From NCBI RefSeq assembly GCF_011694815.1, contig NZ_CP050177.1, positions 3,417,001 to 3,481,000 of the forward strand: DNA of 64,000 nucleotides, in the 5' to 3' direction. The notes beneath the pieces are model-generated. The model was not told where the DNA came from and ran no database searches. It saw only the letters and a list, made by a program, of their open reading frames with translations. The stretch's first letter is position 1, and each line of letters starts with the position of its first letter. Origin of the DNA: Streptomyces liangshanensis (GTDB lineage: Bacteria; Actinomycetota; Actinomycetes; Streptomycetales; Streptomycetaceae). Made by a program: the position numbers and the translations under genes. This document shows positions 38,220 to 47,785 of the stretch, one piece after another.

Positions 38220-38771
38220 TCAGTGGTCGGCGAACTCGGCGAAGGCTCCGCCCAGTTGCTCGCGCAGCTTCGCCAGCGCCCGTACCGAACGGGTGCGTAC
38301 GGCCGCCGGACTGCACTGCATCGCCTCGGCGGTCTCCTCGATGCTGCGGTCCTCCCAGTACCGCAGCACCACCACCGCCCGGTCCTTCGGCGCGAGCCGG
38401 CCGAGCGCGGCGAGGAGCGCCACGCGCAGCGCGGGGTCGTCGGCCGAGTGGAGGACGGCCTCGGGTATCGCCTCGACGGGACGTTCGGTGGCCGAGCGCC
38501 GCCGCCGGTGGGTGAGGAACGTACGGACCAGGACGGTCTGGGCGTACCCCGCCGGGTTGTCGATGCGGGCGACGCGCCCCCACAGCGCGTACATCCGGCC
38601 GAGGGTCTCCTGCACCAGGTCCTCGGCGAGATGCGTGTCCCCGCTGGTCAGCAGGCACGCGGAGCGGAACAGGGGGTTCGTGCGGCCGGCCGCGAACTGT
38701 TTGAAATCGTCCGCGCGGGTCGTGCGCACGATCTCGCCGCCGCTCCGCCCCCTCACCCCCATGAGGGCCAT
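38220..38771 (-). CDS. SigE-family ECF RNA polymerase sigma factor
   Basis: 183 residues. Region 2 (LFRSACLLTSGDTHLAEDLV, QETLGRMYALW) and region 4 (LAPKDRAVVVLRYWEDRSIE, then CSPAAVRTRSVRALAKLRE) are clear. The SigE family here is the SCO-type group with short linkers. The ATG at 38771 has GGGGAG rather close; GTG 38729 is an alternative. The next gene encodes a membrane protein likely to regulate it. Confidence 0.9.
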   Translation of the reverse strand: MALMGVRGRSGGEIVRTTRADDFKQFAAGRTNPLFRSACLLTSGDTHLAEDLVQETLGRMYALWGRVARIDNPAGYAQTVLVRTFLTHRRRRSATERPVEAIPEAVLHSADDPALRVALLAALGRLAPKDRAVVVLRYWEDRSIEETAEAMQCSPAAVRTRSVRALAKLREQLGGAFAEFADH

Positions 38772-39004
38772 GGTCTCCCCGTTCCGTGAACTGCTCCGGC
38801 TTCCCGGCCTTACATCTGTCTGACGCGCCGGCCGGGCCGGAATGTTTCAGGGAAATCCTCGGCGATCCGCGGTGGGCGCCACCGAGCGGGTCCGGCGCTC
38901 GTCGCTCGACTGGATTAGGGTGAAGAGAGGCACAAAAGAGACAGAAAGCAGCACCGGCGCACAAGCTCGGACGATCCTCGCGGTCAGCGACAGGTGGTGG
39001 GCGG

Positions 39005-40018
39005 ATGACGGTCCCATGGAGCGGCGCAGGCCTGCCCCCCGCCGCCGAGCTGCGCATCACCGAGGCCCAACGAAGCGGAACGTGGTCGTCCGCGCTCTCC
39101 ACCAGCGCCTTCGCGGCGATCCGCTCGGTGGGTTTCGAGCCGGTCGGGCAGGCGATGGGGTCGACGGTCTACCAGGTCGGGCGCGCGGGGCGGTTCTGGG
39201 GCTACTACGACTGCCTCTACCTCGGGGCCGGCTACACGATGTCGTCCGCGCCCGGCCAGGTGGCCCTGTCCGGGGACGACGCCCCGTCGGCCGGGCTCGT
39301 GCACGTGTTCGACGAGGCGCGCCGTACCGCACTGGGCAGGCTGGCGGCGGAGTGCACGGCGCTGGGCGGCGACGGGGTGGTGGCGGCGGAGTTCACCATG
39401 GCGCCCTTTCCCTCGCAGCCGAACTGCCTGGAGTTCAAGGTGATCGGTACGGCCGTCCGGGCCAGGGGTGAGGTCCGGGCCCCGCGCCCCTTCACGTGCC
39501 ACCTGGACGGCCAGGGCTTTGCGAAGCTCGTCGCGGCGGGCTGGGTGCCGGTGGAACTGCTGGTCGGCATGTCGATCGGCGTACGCCACGACGACTTCGG
39601 CACCCGCTCCCAGGCGTTCTCGTGGAACAACACCGAGGTCGGCGCGTGGAGCGAGCTGGTCGGGGACGTACGGGCCGACGCCCGGCACCAGCTGGAGCTG
39701 CAAGGGACCCGGGCCGGGGGCGACGGCGTGGTCCTGGCCAGCGGTGACCTGCGGATCTGGCGGGAGTCGTGCGTACGGGCATCGCGGTACGGCACCGAGG
39801 CGGAGGACCACGTGGCCGAGTCGACGATGATCGGCACGACCATCGCCCGCTTCCGGACGCGCGCGGAACGGCCGCCGACGCTCGCCGTGATGCCGCTGGG
39901 GCGGCGGGGCGAACGACTGCGGCGGCGGCTCGCGGCGATGGAGGCCAGTCCGTACGGGGATCCGGCCGAGCGCCGCCGGCTCGGCGCGGAACTGGAGGAG
40001 TTGGGCGACCAGGGATGA
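39005..40018 (+). CDS. YbjQ/UPF0145-like heavy-metal-binding domain protein, first of three
   Basis: 337 residues with two domains of YbjQ type (about residues 20-150 and 160-285): FAAIRSVGFEPVGQAMGSTVYQ, LAAECTALGGDGVVAAEFT, and later FAKLVAAGWVPVELLVGMSIG, GTRAGGDGVVLASG. Their function is poorly known. The third gene of the set abuts the second, and spacing to the second is 26 bp, so they form an operon. Confidence 0.8.
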   Translation: MTVPWSGAGLPPAAELRITEAQRSGTWSSALSTSAFAAIRSVGFEPVGQAMGSTVYQVGRAGRFWGYYDCLYLGAGYTMSSAPGQVALSGDDAPSAGLVHVFDEARRTALGRLAAECTALGGDGVVAAEFTMAPFPSQPNCLEFKVIGTAVRARGEVRAPRPFTCHLDGQGFAKLVAAGWVPVELLVGMSIGVRHDDFGTRSQAFSWNNTEVGAWSELVGDVRADARHQLELQGTRAGGDGVVLASGDLRIWRESCVRASRYGTEAEDHVAESTMIGTTIARFRTRAERPPTLAVMPLGRRGERLRRRLAAMEASPYGDPAERRRLGAELEELGDQG

Positions 40019-40044
40019 CACGGCCCGGAGGAAGAGGTGGAGAC

Positions 40045-40935
40045 GTGAGTGGTGACAGCGCGGACGAGGGTACGTACGACGTCGGCCCCATGGACGCGGC
40101 GCCGGATCCCGGCGCCGCCCCGGGCGACCAGGGCGTCCCGGTCGACGCCATGCGCAGGCTGGCGGCGCTGGAGCCGGGGAAGGCCGGTTCGATCTTCACG
40201 AGCGACCTGTCGGTGAACGAGTTCCTGCTCGTACGGGAAGTGGGCTTCCGGCCCATCGGCCTGGTGCTCGGCAGCTCGATCTACCACGTGGGCATCCAGC
40301 TCGGCCGGTGGAACAAGAACCAGGAACTGGAGACCCTCAGCCAGGCGATGTACCACGCCCGCGAGTTGGCCATGACCCGGATGGAGGCCGAGGCCGCGCA
40401 ACTGGGCGCGGACGGCATCGTCGGGGTGCGACTGAGCGTCGAGGCACGGGAGTTCGGCAACGACATCGCCGAGTTCATCGCCATCGGCACGGCCGTGAAG
40501 TCCGACCACCCCGCGCCGGGCGGCACGGCCTGGCGCAACAACAAGGGCCAGCCCTTCACCTCGGACCTCTCGGGCCAGGACTTCTGGACCCTGATCCGGG
40601 CGGGCTACGCGCCGCTCGGCATGGTGATGGGCACCTGCGTCTACCACATCGCGCACCAGCGGATGGGGTCCACGTTCTCCAACTTCGGCAAGAACGTGGA
40701 GATCGAGAAGTTCACCCAGGCCCTCTACGACGCCCGCGAGTTGGCCATGGCGCGGATGCAGGCGGAGGCGGAGGAGCTGGACGCGGAGGGTGTGGTCGGC
40801 GTGCAGCTGAACGCGCACAACCACCGCTGGGGCGGGCACACCACGGAGTTCTTCTCGATCGGTACGGCGGTACGGCCGCTGCGCTCCGACCACGAGATCG
40901 AACGTCCGACGATGGTGCTGAGCCTGGATGGGTGA
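40045..40935 (+). CDS. YbjQ/UPF0145-like heavy-metal-binding domain protein, second of three
   Basis: 296 residues with two tandem YbjQ-like domains: FLLVREVGFRPIGLVLGSSI with LGADGIVGVRLSVEAREFG, and FWTLIRAGYAPLGMVMGTCV with LDAEGVVGVQLNAHNHRWG. Both end FIAIGTAVK / FFSIGTAVR. The GTG at 40045 has GAGGTGGA upstream; an ATG at 40015 would overlap the previous stop. It is more canonical than its neighbour. Confidence 0.83.
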   Translation: MSGDSADEGTYDVGPMDAAPDPGAAPGDQGVPVDAMRRLAALEPGKAGSIFTSDLSVNEFLLVREVGFRPIGLVLGSSIYHVGIQLGRWNKNQELETLSQAMYHARELAMTRMEAEAAQLGADGIVGVRLSVEAREFGNDIAEFIAIGTAVKSDHPAPGGTAWRNNKGQPFTSDLSGQDFWTLIRAGYAPLGMVMGTCVYHIAHQRMGSTFSNFGKNVEIEKFTQALYDARELAMARMQAEAEELDAEGVVGVQLNAHNHRWGGHTTEFFSIGTAVRPLRSDHEIERPTMVLSLDG

Positions 40936-41479
40936 CGCCCGCATGGACCAAGGCCAGGGCCAGGACCCGGAGCGCGGCCAGGACGGGACCGAGAACGAGG
41001 CGCAGGGCGAGGCCCTGTTGCCCGCCTCCCCGGCGGAGCCGGACCTCGCCCCCGTATCTCCCCCGGACGCCGGAGAGCCGAACCCCGCCCGGACCGTCGA
41101 CACCCTCGCCGCGGCCCTCCGCAGGGACGCCGCGGACCTGGAGATCTACGGCCAGGTGCTCAGCGGCTCGCTGGCGGTGGCGCTCCCGCCCGGATCCATC
41201 ACGCTGGACCGCAGGCGGACGCTGTCCGACCGCCTCGCCGGCCGCGAGGGCCGGGTCGAGCGGGTGGAGATCGCCCTGGAGGACCAGCGCCTCACGCTCA
41301 CCCTCACGCACGGCCACCCGGTGGCCGAGGTCGCCAAGATGGTGCGGGGCGTGGTGCTGTCCCGTACCCCGGTGGGCCTGGACGAGTGGACGCGCCGCCT
41401 CGCGGCGGCCATGGCCGCCCGCTCCCGCTCCGATGCCGAGGCCCGCGCGGCCCTGGAGAGACTGATCCTGGAGGGCTGA
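40928..41479 (+). CDS. Small protein of the YbjQ gene set, function unknown
   Basis: 183 residues, Gln/Glu/Pro-rich first 55, then a compact domain (LEIYGQVLSGSLAVALPPGS, RVERVEIALEDQRLTLTLTH, KMVRGVVLSRTPVGLDEW). No family recognised with confidence. It overlaps the preceding gene by 8 bp, so translational coupling is likely. Confidence 0.75.
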   Translation: MGDARMDQGQGQDPERGQDGTENEAQGEALLPASPAEPDLAPVSPPDAGEPNPARTVDTLAAALRRDAADLEIYGQVLSGSLAVALPPGSITLDRRRTLSDRLAGREGRVERVEIALEDQRLTLTLTHGHPVAEVAKMVRGVVLSRTPVGLDEWTRRLAAAMAARSRSDAEARAALERLILEG

Positions 41480-41544
41480 AGCGCGCGGGCCCGGGCGCCG
41501 GACATCCGCCGACGGGCAACGGGCGAGCGGGAGCTGACGGTACG

Positions 41545-43053
41545 TCAGGCGCCGACCAGGACCTCGGCCGCCGCGACGCCCGAGGCCGCGGTCGCGCCGT
41601 GCGTGAAGATCTGGAGAGCGCCGGGGACGGCCGAGCCGGGCAGGCCCATCTCCACCACGATCGCGTCGGGGCGCGCCGCCGTGAGGTCCGCGAGGGCGCG
41701 TCCCATCCACTTGTTCCGGGAGGCGTCCCGTACGACCAGGACGATCGGCCGGCCCGACGCGGGCGCCAGCGCGTGCTTCTCCAGGACGGTGGAGTCCGCC
41801 TCCAACTGCTGGTGGTGCACGCGTACGAAGGTCGTTCCCGGCAGCCGCTCGCGCAGCGGTACGGCGACGCCCCACGGCGTCTCCTTGCCGATGGCCAGGT
41901 TGTTGGACGGCACCAGCTCCACCACGTGGGGCGCGGCCGCCAGCGGGAGGACGCCCTGCGTCGTACCGCTCGTACGGATCGCGCGCCGCGCGGCGACGAA
42001 GCCGATGTCGCCGCTGACGGGGTCGACCGGCACGCCCTGGCCCAGGCGCGTGGACCACTCGGCGAACTCGGCGACCCGGCGGGAGGCTTCCGCGAGGCGG
42101 TCCTCGGCGAGGTCCCCGGAGGACACCGCGCGGACGAGGGCGTCGGCGAGGAGGGCGACGGTGGACTCCTCCGCGCTCTCGCCGCCCACGCAGATCGCGT
42201 CGGCCCCGGCGGCGACGGCCATGACCGTGGCGCCCTCGATCCCGTAACGGTTCGTCACCGCGCCCATCTCGATGGCGTCGGTGACGATCAGTCCGTCGAA
42301 GCCGAGTTCCTTGCGGAGCAGGCCGTTGAGGACCCGGCTGCTGAGAGTGGCCGGCAGGTCGGGGTCGTACGCGGGGACGAGGAGGTGGGCGCTCATGACC
42401 GCGCGCACCCCCGCCTCCAGCGCGGCCCGGAACGGGGGCAGTGCCTGCGCGGCGATCTCGTCGAGGTCCGCGTCGTAGGTGGGCAGGCCGTGGTGGGAGT
42501 CGACGGCGACGTCCCCGTGGCCCGGGAAGTGCTTGGCGCAGGCGGCGACCCCGCCCGACTGGAGGCCCTGGATCCACGCGGCGGCGTGCCGGGAGACCAG
42601 GCCCGCGTCGACGCCGAAGGACCTGACGCCGATGATCGGGTTGTCGGGGTTGGAGTTGACGTCCACGCTGGGCGCGTAGTTGAGGCTCACGCCGGACGCG
42701 TGGAGCTGGCGGCCCAGGTCGCGCGCGACGGACTCGGTCAGCTCGGGGTCGTCCACGGCGCCGAGGGCGAAGTTGCCGGGCCGGGTGGATCCGGTCGACG
42801 ACTCGATGCGGGTGACGTCCCCCGCCTCCTCGTCGATGGCGATGATCAACGAGGGCTTCTCGGCGCGGAGTTGGGACGTCAGGCGGGCGACCTGTTCCGG
42901 CGACACGATGTTGCGCGCGAAGAGCACGACGGAGGCCAGACCGTCACGGATGTCGCGCAGGATCCACTCCGGCGCCTCGGTGCCCACGAAGCCCGGCTGG
43001 AGGACGGAGAGCGCGAGTCGCCGCAGCTCTTCGCTGCGCTTGCTGGAGGACAT
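41545..43053 (-). CDS. Glycoside hydrolase family 3 beta-N-acetylhexosaminidase (NagZ-like)
   Basis: Removes N-acetylglucosamine from muropeptides or chito-oligosaccharides. It has the NagZ motif KHFPGHGD at residues 174-181 followed by DSHHGLP (catalytic Asp/His dyad), and nucleophile Asp259 in IVTDAIEMGA. The C-terminal extra domain (residues 330-502) is usual for Gram-positive forms. No signal peptide, so cytoplasmic. The ATG at 43053 has GGAAGG upstream. A DasR-like site lies 288 bp upstream. Confidence 0.9.
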   Translation of the reverse strand: MSSSKRSEELRRLALSVLQPGFVGTEAPEWILRDIRDGLASVVLFARNIVSPEQVARLTSQLRAEKPSLIIAIDEEAGDVTRIESSTGSTRPGNFALGAVDDPELTESVARDLGRQLHASGVSLNYAPSVDVNSNPDNPIIGVRSFGVDAGLVSRHAAAWIQGLQSGGVAACAKHFPGHGDVAVDSHHGLPTYDADLDEIAAQALPPFRAALEAGVRAVMSAHLLVPAYDPDLPATLSSRVLNGLLRKELGFDGLIVTDAIEMGAVTNRYGIEGATVMAVAAGADAICVGGESAEESTVALLADALVRAVSSGDLAEDRLAEASRRVAEFAEWSTRLGQGVPVDPVSGDIGFVAARRAIRTSGTTQGVLPLAAAPHVVELVPSNNLAIGKETPWGVAVPLRERLPGTTFVRVHHQQLEADSTVLEKHALAPASGRPIVLVVRDASRNKWMGRALADLTAARPDAIVVEMGLPGSAVPGALQIFTHGATAASGVAAAEVLVGA

Positions 43054-43340
43054 CGGCTGGGCCTTCCGGTAGTGCCGGATGACCCGGCCCTTGGTACAGA
43101 CCAACGGATATTCGCCTAGCTCAATCGGCAGTGTCAAGACACCCCCTCGGCCCCGGGCGCCGACGTTACGCCGCCCGTACCGCCGTTCTCGTCACCCCAC
43201 CGACACCAGCCGTGACCACCGAATAACGAGGCGATTCTCGTAACCTCTTCGGCACTATCCGTGACCGCCAAACCGGAATCCGCTCACCTTCTTACCGCGG
43301 CGGGAATCATTGCCCATTCATGCGGTTGACACGGAGCCGC

Positions 43341-43352
43341 TGGTCTAGTCCA
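43341..43352. promoter_or_regulatory. Candidate DasR (dre) site
   Basis: TGGTCTAGTCCA differs by one base from the palindromic dre consensus TGGTCTAGACCA. It is in the 506-bp gap (43054-43559) between the GH3 gene and the divergent oxygenase gene. A TTGACA at 43326-43331 on the plus strand is 17 bp before TCCAAT, so the site also overlaps a possible plus-strand promoter. I see no gene in this gap. Confidence 0.5.
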
Positions 43353-43559
43353 ATTTGTGATGCGCGAGTTCGCCAAGGGACACGAGGGGGCGCAAGGGGC
43401 TGGCGGGGCGAACCGTCTCTGGGGGGACGGTACGTCGGCGCTGACCGCTGTGTGTATCAACTCCCGCACGGACAGCGACTGCTGACTGACGCTATGCCCC
43501 GCCGCGTGAACGGCCCGGGAGCGATCCGCTCAAGCAATTTCGATCATTGGAGCGACCCT

Positions 43560-44624
43560 ATGTCGGAGCCCGACAACTATCTCTATCGAGCGCCTTCGGA
43601 CGTCCCGTATTTCAGTTCGGACGGCGAAACCTATCTCGCGCAGACGCAGTTGCGGGATCTCCGGAAGACACAGAAGCTCCGCGTGCTGTCGGAGGAGGAC
43701 TTCGCCTTCTGGCAGACGTACGGCTACATCGTGGTGAAGGAAGCGATCCCGGCCGTTTCCGCGAAACAACTCCTCGATTTCGCCTGGGAGTTCCAGGGCC
43801 TTGATCCGGAACGGCCCGACACGTGGTACGAGGAGAAGGAGTTCCGCTCCGACCTCGAACGCGAACTGCACATCTACGGCTTCGTCGAGGCGTACCACCA
43901 CCAGCTCATCTGGGACAACCGCCAGACGCAGCGCGTGTACGACGCGTTCGCCGACGTGTGGGACTGCGAAGAGCTCTGGGTGAGCCTGGACCGGCTCAAC
44001 CTCAACCCGCCCAACGTCAAGAACCGCGACCGCGCGCACATCGCGCCCACGGAGCGGGGCTTCGACATCGACCTCCACTGGGACGTCGACACCACGCTCG
44101 GGGTGCTGCCGCAGCGGGTGCAGGGGATCATCGCGCTCGACGACACGCGGCCGGACCACGGCGGCTTCCAGTGCAACCCCGAGCTGTTCCGGCGGTTCGA
44201 CCCCTGGCGGGTGGCCCAGCCGGCCGACCGGGACCCGATCAGGCCGCAGGTCGACCGTACGGAATTCCCCGTGATCCGGCCCGAGTTGGAGGCCGGCGAC
44301 CTGCTGATCTGGAACGGCCTGCTGGCGCACGGAGTGGCCCCCAACACCTCCGACAACGGTGTCAGGGCGGTCCAGTACCTCACCATGATGCCCGCCCTGG
44401 AATCGCACCGGGAACTGCGGCGTTCGCGCGTCGAGTCGTGGCGCCACCTCCGTACCCCGGAGTGGAACAAGACGCTGGTCGGCGACGCCACGAAGCACGA
44501 ATCGCTCCGGTACGGGGCCGCCGAGCTGACCGACCTGGGTGCCAAACTGCTGGGTCTCGAATCCTGGGGCAAGCAGGACCGCGAACTGTCGACCGGGGAC
44601 ACCGCGTGCGCAGAATCTGCCTGA
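43560..44624 (+). CDS. Phytanoyl-CoA dioxygenase-like Fe(II)/2-oxoglutarate oxygenase
   Basis: 354 residues. The facial triad is readable: H173-x-D175 (DLHWDVDTT) and H257 (WNGLLAHGVAPN); R269 in GVRAVQY is placed to bind 2-oxoglutarate. The N terminus VLSEEDFAFWQTYGYIVVKE is typical of the PhyH family. The ATG at 43560 has GGAG eight bases before. It is the first gene of a five-gene set and probably hydroxylates an amino-acid-derived substrate (inference). Confidence 0.88.
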   Translation: MSEPDNYLYRAPSDVPYFSSDGETYLAQTQLRDLRKTQKLRVLSEEDFAFWQTYGYIVVKEAIPAVSAKQLLDFAWEFQGLDPERPDTWYEEKEFRSDLERELHIYGFVEAYHHQLIWDNRQTQRVYDAFADVWDCEELWVSLDRLNLNPPNVKNRDRAHIAPTERGFDIDLHWDVDTTLGVLPQRVQGIIALDDTRPDHGGFQCNPELFRRFDPWRVAQPADRDPIRPQVDRTEFPVIRPELEAGDLLIWNGLLAHGVAPNTSDNGVRAVQYLTMMPALESHRELRRSRVESWRHLRTPEWNKTLVGDATKHESLRYGAAELTDLGAKLLGLESWGKQDRELSTGDTACAESA

Positions 44625-45925
44625 CCCTTCCGACCAACAGAGCCTGCGGCGACACGATTTCGGCCATCGCCGAAGAAGCGGCCTACGGGGCGGGACAGTT
44701 CGGCGTCGAGGTCCACCTGCTGATCCTCGACTCGTCCGACGCCGACACGTTCGCCGAGCACGCGCGGGTCGTACGCGGGACGCCCTCCGTACCGCATGTG
44801 ATCACCCATCATCTCGACGAGGCCGAACAGCGGGAGTTTCTCCGGCGGGTCATCGAGCGGGCCGGCGCGACCAAGCCGGATCTGCTGCTCGACCTGATGC
44901 TGCCGGACGGCCTTTCGTATGGTGCGTGCACCAATCGCGCGTTCCTCATCGCCGCCGCACTCGGCTGCGAATCCGTGCACCGCAGGGATTCGGACAGCCG
45001 TTATCAGGCCGTCGACGGGGTGCCCGTCTTTCCCCTCCACCACGAACTCATGTCGCTCGGAAAGCGCGCGGCCGACGCGGCCGGCGGCGTGGACGAGACC
45101 ACGCTCGATCCCCGGCACGCGGACAAGCCCGTGACCATGGTGGGCAGTTCGTTCGTGGGCGAGATGTCCGTCGACATCGACGAGATGTACCGGCTCGACC
45201 GCGACGTCTACTACGACGTGGTCAGCCTGTGGGCCCCCGGCGAGTGGTCGGCGGAGGAGAAGAGGGACCTCGCCGAGGAGTCCTTCCGCGGCGCCGGCTC
45301 CGAGGCCTTCACCCGGGACCACGCGACGCTCACCGTCGTGGACCCCATGCACGTCGACATGTGCAACATCGCCTTCCACCAGGTGCATGAATCGGTGCCG
45401 CTGCCCCCCGCGAGGGACACCATCGGCAGCGACTACTTCCTCCTGCACCTGGTCCACGATGCGACGCTGCCGGGTGTGCTGCACAACCGCCACATCGTGA
45501 ACTACTACACGGGTGAGAGGCGCACGGACGCCGGATTCGTCGCGTACCAGACGAGGTTCGCGAAGTTCTTCCTGTCGATGCTCTACTTCAATTTCGTCTA
45601 CGACAGGATGACGGCGGCCGGCGGGAATCTGCTGGACGACCAGCACCGGGTACGGGTCCCCGAGATTCTCGAATTCGTCAGGGAAAGCGCCGGGCTCGAC
45701 CGGACGGAGAACGTGGCACGACTGGACACCCTTGACCGGTCCTACCGGAAACTGGGCGGCAGGTACGCCGAGTTCGCCGACGTCCTTCTCGCGCATCGCG
45801 AGCGATTCCTGGACGAGGCCCGGCAGGACATCAATGATTTCGCGCTGTTGATCGAGGCATGGGGGCCGATGATGCACGCGAGCCGAGCCACGAGCCTTTA
45901 CCGGCTCGAACGGCAGTCTGGCTGA
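44606..45925 (+). CDS. DUF6271-like protein, possible GT-A-type transferase
   Basis: 439 residues from GTG 44606, overlapping the previous gene by 19 bp. It starts RRICLTLPTNRACGDTISAI, a Rossmann-like beginning. DGLSYGACTNRAFLIAAALG precedes SVHRRDSDSRYQ; the DSDS could be a DxD metal/nucleotide-sugar motif. Late conserved-looking text is CNIAFHQVHES and YTGERRTDAGFVAYQTRF. I recall DUF6271 for this sequence style. The activity is unproven. Confidence 0.72.
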   Translation: MRRICLTLPTNRACGDTISAIAEEAAYGAGQFGVEVHLLILDSSDADTFAEHARVVRGTPSVPHVITHHLDEAEQREFLRRVIERAGATKPDLLLDLMLPDGLSYGACTNRAFLIAAALGCESVHRRDSDSRYQAVDGVPVFPLHHELMSLGKRAADAAGGVDETTLDPRHADKPVTMVGSSFVGEMSVDIDEMYRLDRDVYYDVVSLWAPGEWSAEEKRDLAEESFRGAGSEAFTRDHATLTVVDPMHVDMCNIAFHQVHESVPLPPARDTIGSDYFLLHLVHDATLPGVLHNRHIVNYYTGERRTDAGFVAYQTRFAKFFLSMLYFNFVYDRMTAAGGNLLDDQHRVRVPEILEFVRESAGLDRTENVARLDTLDRSYRKLGGRYAEFADVLLAHRERFLDEARQDINDFALLIEAWGPMMHASRATSLYRLERQSG

Positions 45926-45933
45926 AACTGTCG

Positions 45934-47184
45934 ATGACGCACGAGAACACATCCATGCTCACCGCCCTGGCCGCCGCCACCGATGACCGGATCTTCTTCG
46001 ATCTCGCCGGGATCGAGGCGAGTTACGACGTACTCATCCAAGAACTCCCCGACGTCGCCGTCCGCTTCGCGATGAAAGCCTGTCCGGTGGACGAGGTGAT
46101 CTCCTGCCTCGCTGAAAGGGGAGCCGGAGTCGACGCGGCGAATCCGAACGAGATCGCGCAGGCGATCCGTTCGGGTGTGCCCGTCGATCGCATTCATTAC
46201 GGCAACACCGTCAAGTCCGACCGGAACATCGTGGACGCCCACCGGCTCGGAATCCGGGACTTCGCGACCGACAGCCTGGAAGACGTCATGGCGATCGCGG
46301 AACACGCCCCCGGGGCACGGGTGTTCTGCCGCCTGGCCACCGACGGGCAGGGCGCTCTGTGGGGTCTGACCAACAAATTCGGCTGCTCGGCCGCGGACGC
46401 CGTACGCGTACTGGAAAGGGCCCGCGAGACGGGCCTGACCCCGTCCGGGCTGTCCGTGCACGTCGGTTCGCAGCAGATGACCGCGGAGGCCTGGCGCAGC
46501 GCCTTCGACAAGCTGGCCGACGTGCTCGAAGTCCTGCACGAGCGCGGCATCTCCCTCGATCACGTCAACCTGGGCGGCGGCCTGCCGGCGCTCGGCTACC
46601 TCAACAAGCGCGGGGAGCGGCTCGATCCGCCGCTCGACAAGATCTTCGCCGTCATCCGCGAGGGCGTCCGGCGGTGCCGGGGGGTGCCGGGGCACGACCT
46701 GGGCTTCCTCGTGGAGCCGGGCCGGTACCTCGTCGCCGACCACGGGGCCATCCGGGCGCACGTCTCCCGGCTGTCCACGCGGGGGACGCCGGACGGTGCG
46801 CGGGAGCACTGGCTGTACCTGAGCTGCGGGAAGTTCAACGGCCTGTACGAGATGGACGAGTTGCAGTACCGGCTCAGCTTCCCGACGCACCAGGGCGCCG
46901 AACTCGTACCGGCCGTCGTCGCGGGACCGACCTGCGACAGCGACGACGCGTACTCCCGTGAGCACGGGTTGGTGGCGGTCCCCCGGACGGTCACCTCGGG
47001 CGATCCGGTCTGGGTGCTGTCCAGCGGGGCGTACGCCATCAGTTACATGACGCAGGGCTTCAACGGCTTCAGCCCGCTGCCCTACACGTGCTTCCGGGAC
47101 GACGGGGGCACGGCGGGACTCGGTCGGCGGGACTCGGCGGGCGGCTCGGTCGGCGCCTCGGTCGGCGGGGAGGGCTGGGAGTAG
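45934..47184 (+). CDS. Type III PLP-dependent decarboxylase (ornithine/lysine/DAP decarboxylase fold)
   Basis: 416 residues. The PLP Lys is K48 (VRFAMKACP). H176 lies in SVHVGSQ, the Gly-rich phosphate loop is LGGGLPA (213-219), EPGR is at 261-264 and catalytic Cys334 in GPTCDSDD. The set fits eukaryote-type ornithine decarboxylases and relatives. Substrate could be Orn, Lys, Arg or a modified amino acid. ATG 45934 chosen; 45955 is possible. Confidence 0.9.
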   Translation: MTHENTSMLTALAAATDDRIFFDLAGIEASYDVLIQELPDVAVRFAMKACPVDEVISCLAERGAGVDAANPNEIAQAIRSGVPVDRIHYGNTVKSDRNIVDAHRLGIRDFATDSLEDVMAIAEHAPGARVFCRLATDGQGALWGLTNKFGCSAADAVRVLERARETGLTPSGLSVHVGSQQMTAEAWRSAFDKLADVLEVLHERGISLDHVNLGGGLPALGYLNKRGERLDPPLDKIFAVIREGVRRCRGVPGHDLGFLVEPGRYLVADHGAIRAHVSRLSTRGTPDGAREHWLYLSCGKFNGLYEMDELQYRLSFPTHQGAELVPAVVAGPTCDSDDAYSREHGLVAVPRTVTSGDPVWVLSSGAYAISYMTQGFNGFSPLPYTCFRDDGGTAGLGRRDSAGGSVGASVGGEGWE

Positions 47185-47778
47185 ATGAGCCACGACGTGC
47201 GCATCCGGCCGATCTCCCCGGGGGACTGGGACGGCATCGTCGCGCTCGAAGCGGGCGCGTACACCGCCCTCGGGCTGTCCGAGGAGCGGGATGCCCTGGA
47301 GTCCCGGGTGCGCGCGTCGCCGGCCACCTGCTTCGCCCTCGACGCCGAACAGGGCGCGGTGGGTCACGCGTTGGCCGGGTACGTGCTGGCGCTCCCGTAC
47401 CCGGAGCACGGGTATCCGGACCTGACCCGCGCGGAGGAGCCGACCACCGCAGCGTCACCCCACCGGGGTGACCGGAATCTGCACCTGCACGATCTGGTGA
47501 TCGACGAGCGGCTTCGCGGCCGGGGTCTCGCCAGGACCCTGCTGCGCCATCTCCTCGCCACGGCGCGGTCGGAGGGGTACGAGCGGATCTCCCTGATCGC
47601 CGTCAACGGGAGCGACACCTTCTGGGGGGCGAACGGCTTCGCACCCCACGAGGGGGTCGCGCCCGAGGAGGGGTACGGCCCGGGCGCGGTCTACATGTCC
47701 AGAGCCGTACCCGATGTGCCGGACGCGCCGGCCGTACCGGATGTACCACCCGTACCAGGGCAAGACGAAGTGAGCTGA
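47185..47778 (+). CDS. GNAT family N-acetyltransferase
   Basis: 197 residues. The acetyl-CoA motif A is LHDLVIDERLRGRGLARTLL (RxxGxA). The C terminus is a Pro/Val/Asp repeat (VPDVPDAPAVPDVPPVP). It starts right after the decarboxylase stop. It may acylate the amine that the decarboxylase makes (inference). Confidence 0.9.
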   Translation: MSHDVRIRPISPGDWDGIVALEAGAYTALGLSEERDALESRVRASPATCFALDAEQGAVGHALAGYVLALPYPEHGYPDLTRAEEPTTAASPHRGDRNLHLHDLVIDERLRGRGLARTLLRHLLATARSEGYERISLIAVNGSDTFWGANGFAPHEGVAPEEGYGPGAVYMSRAVPDVPDAPAVPDVPPVPGQDEVS

Positions 47779-47785
47779 TCCCACC

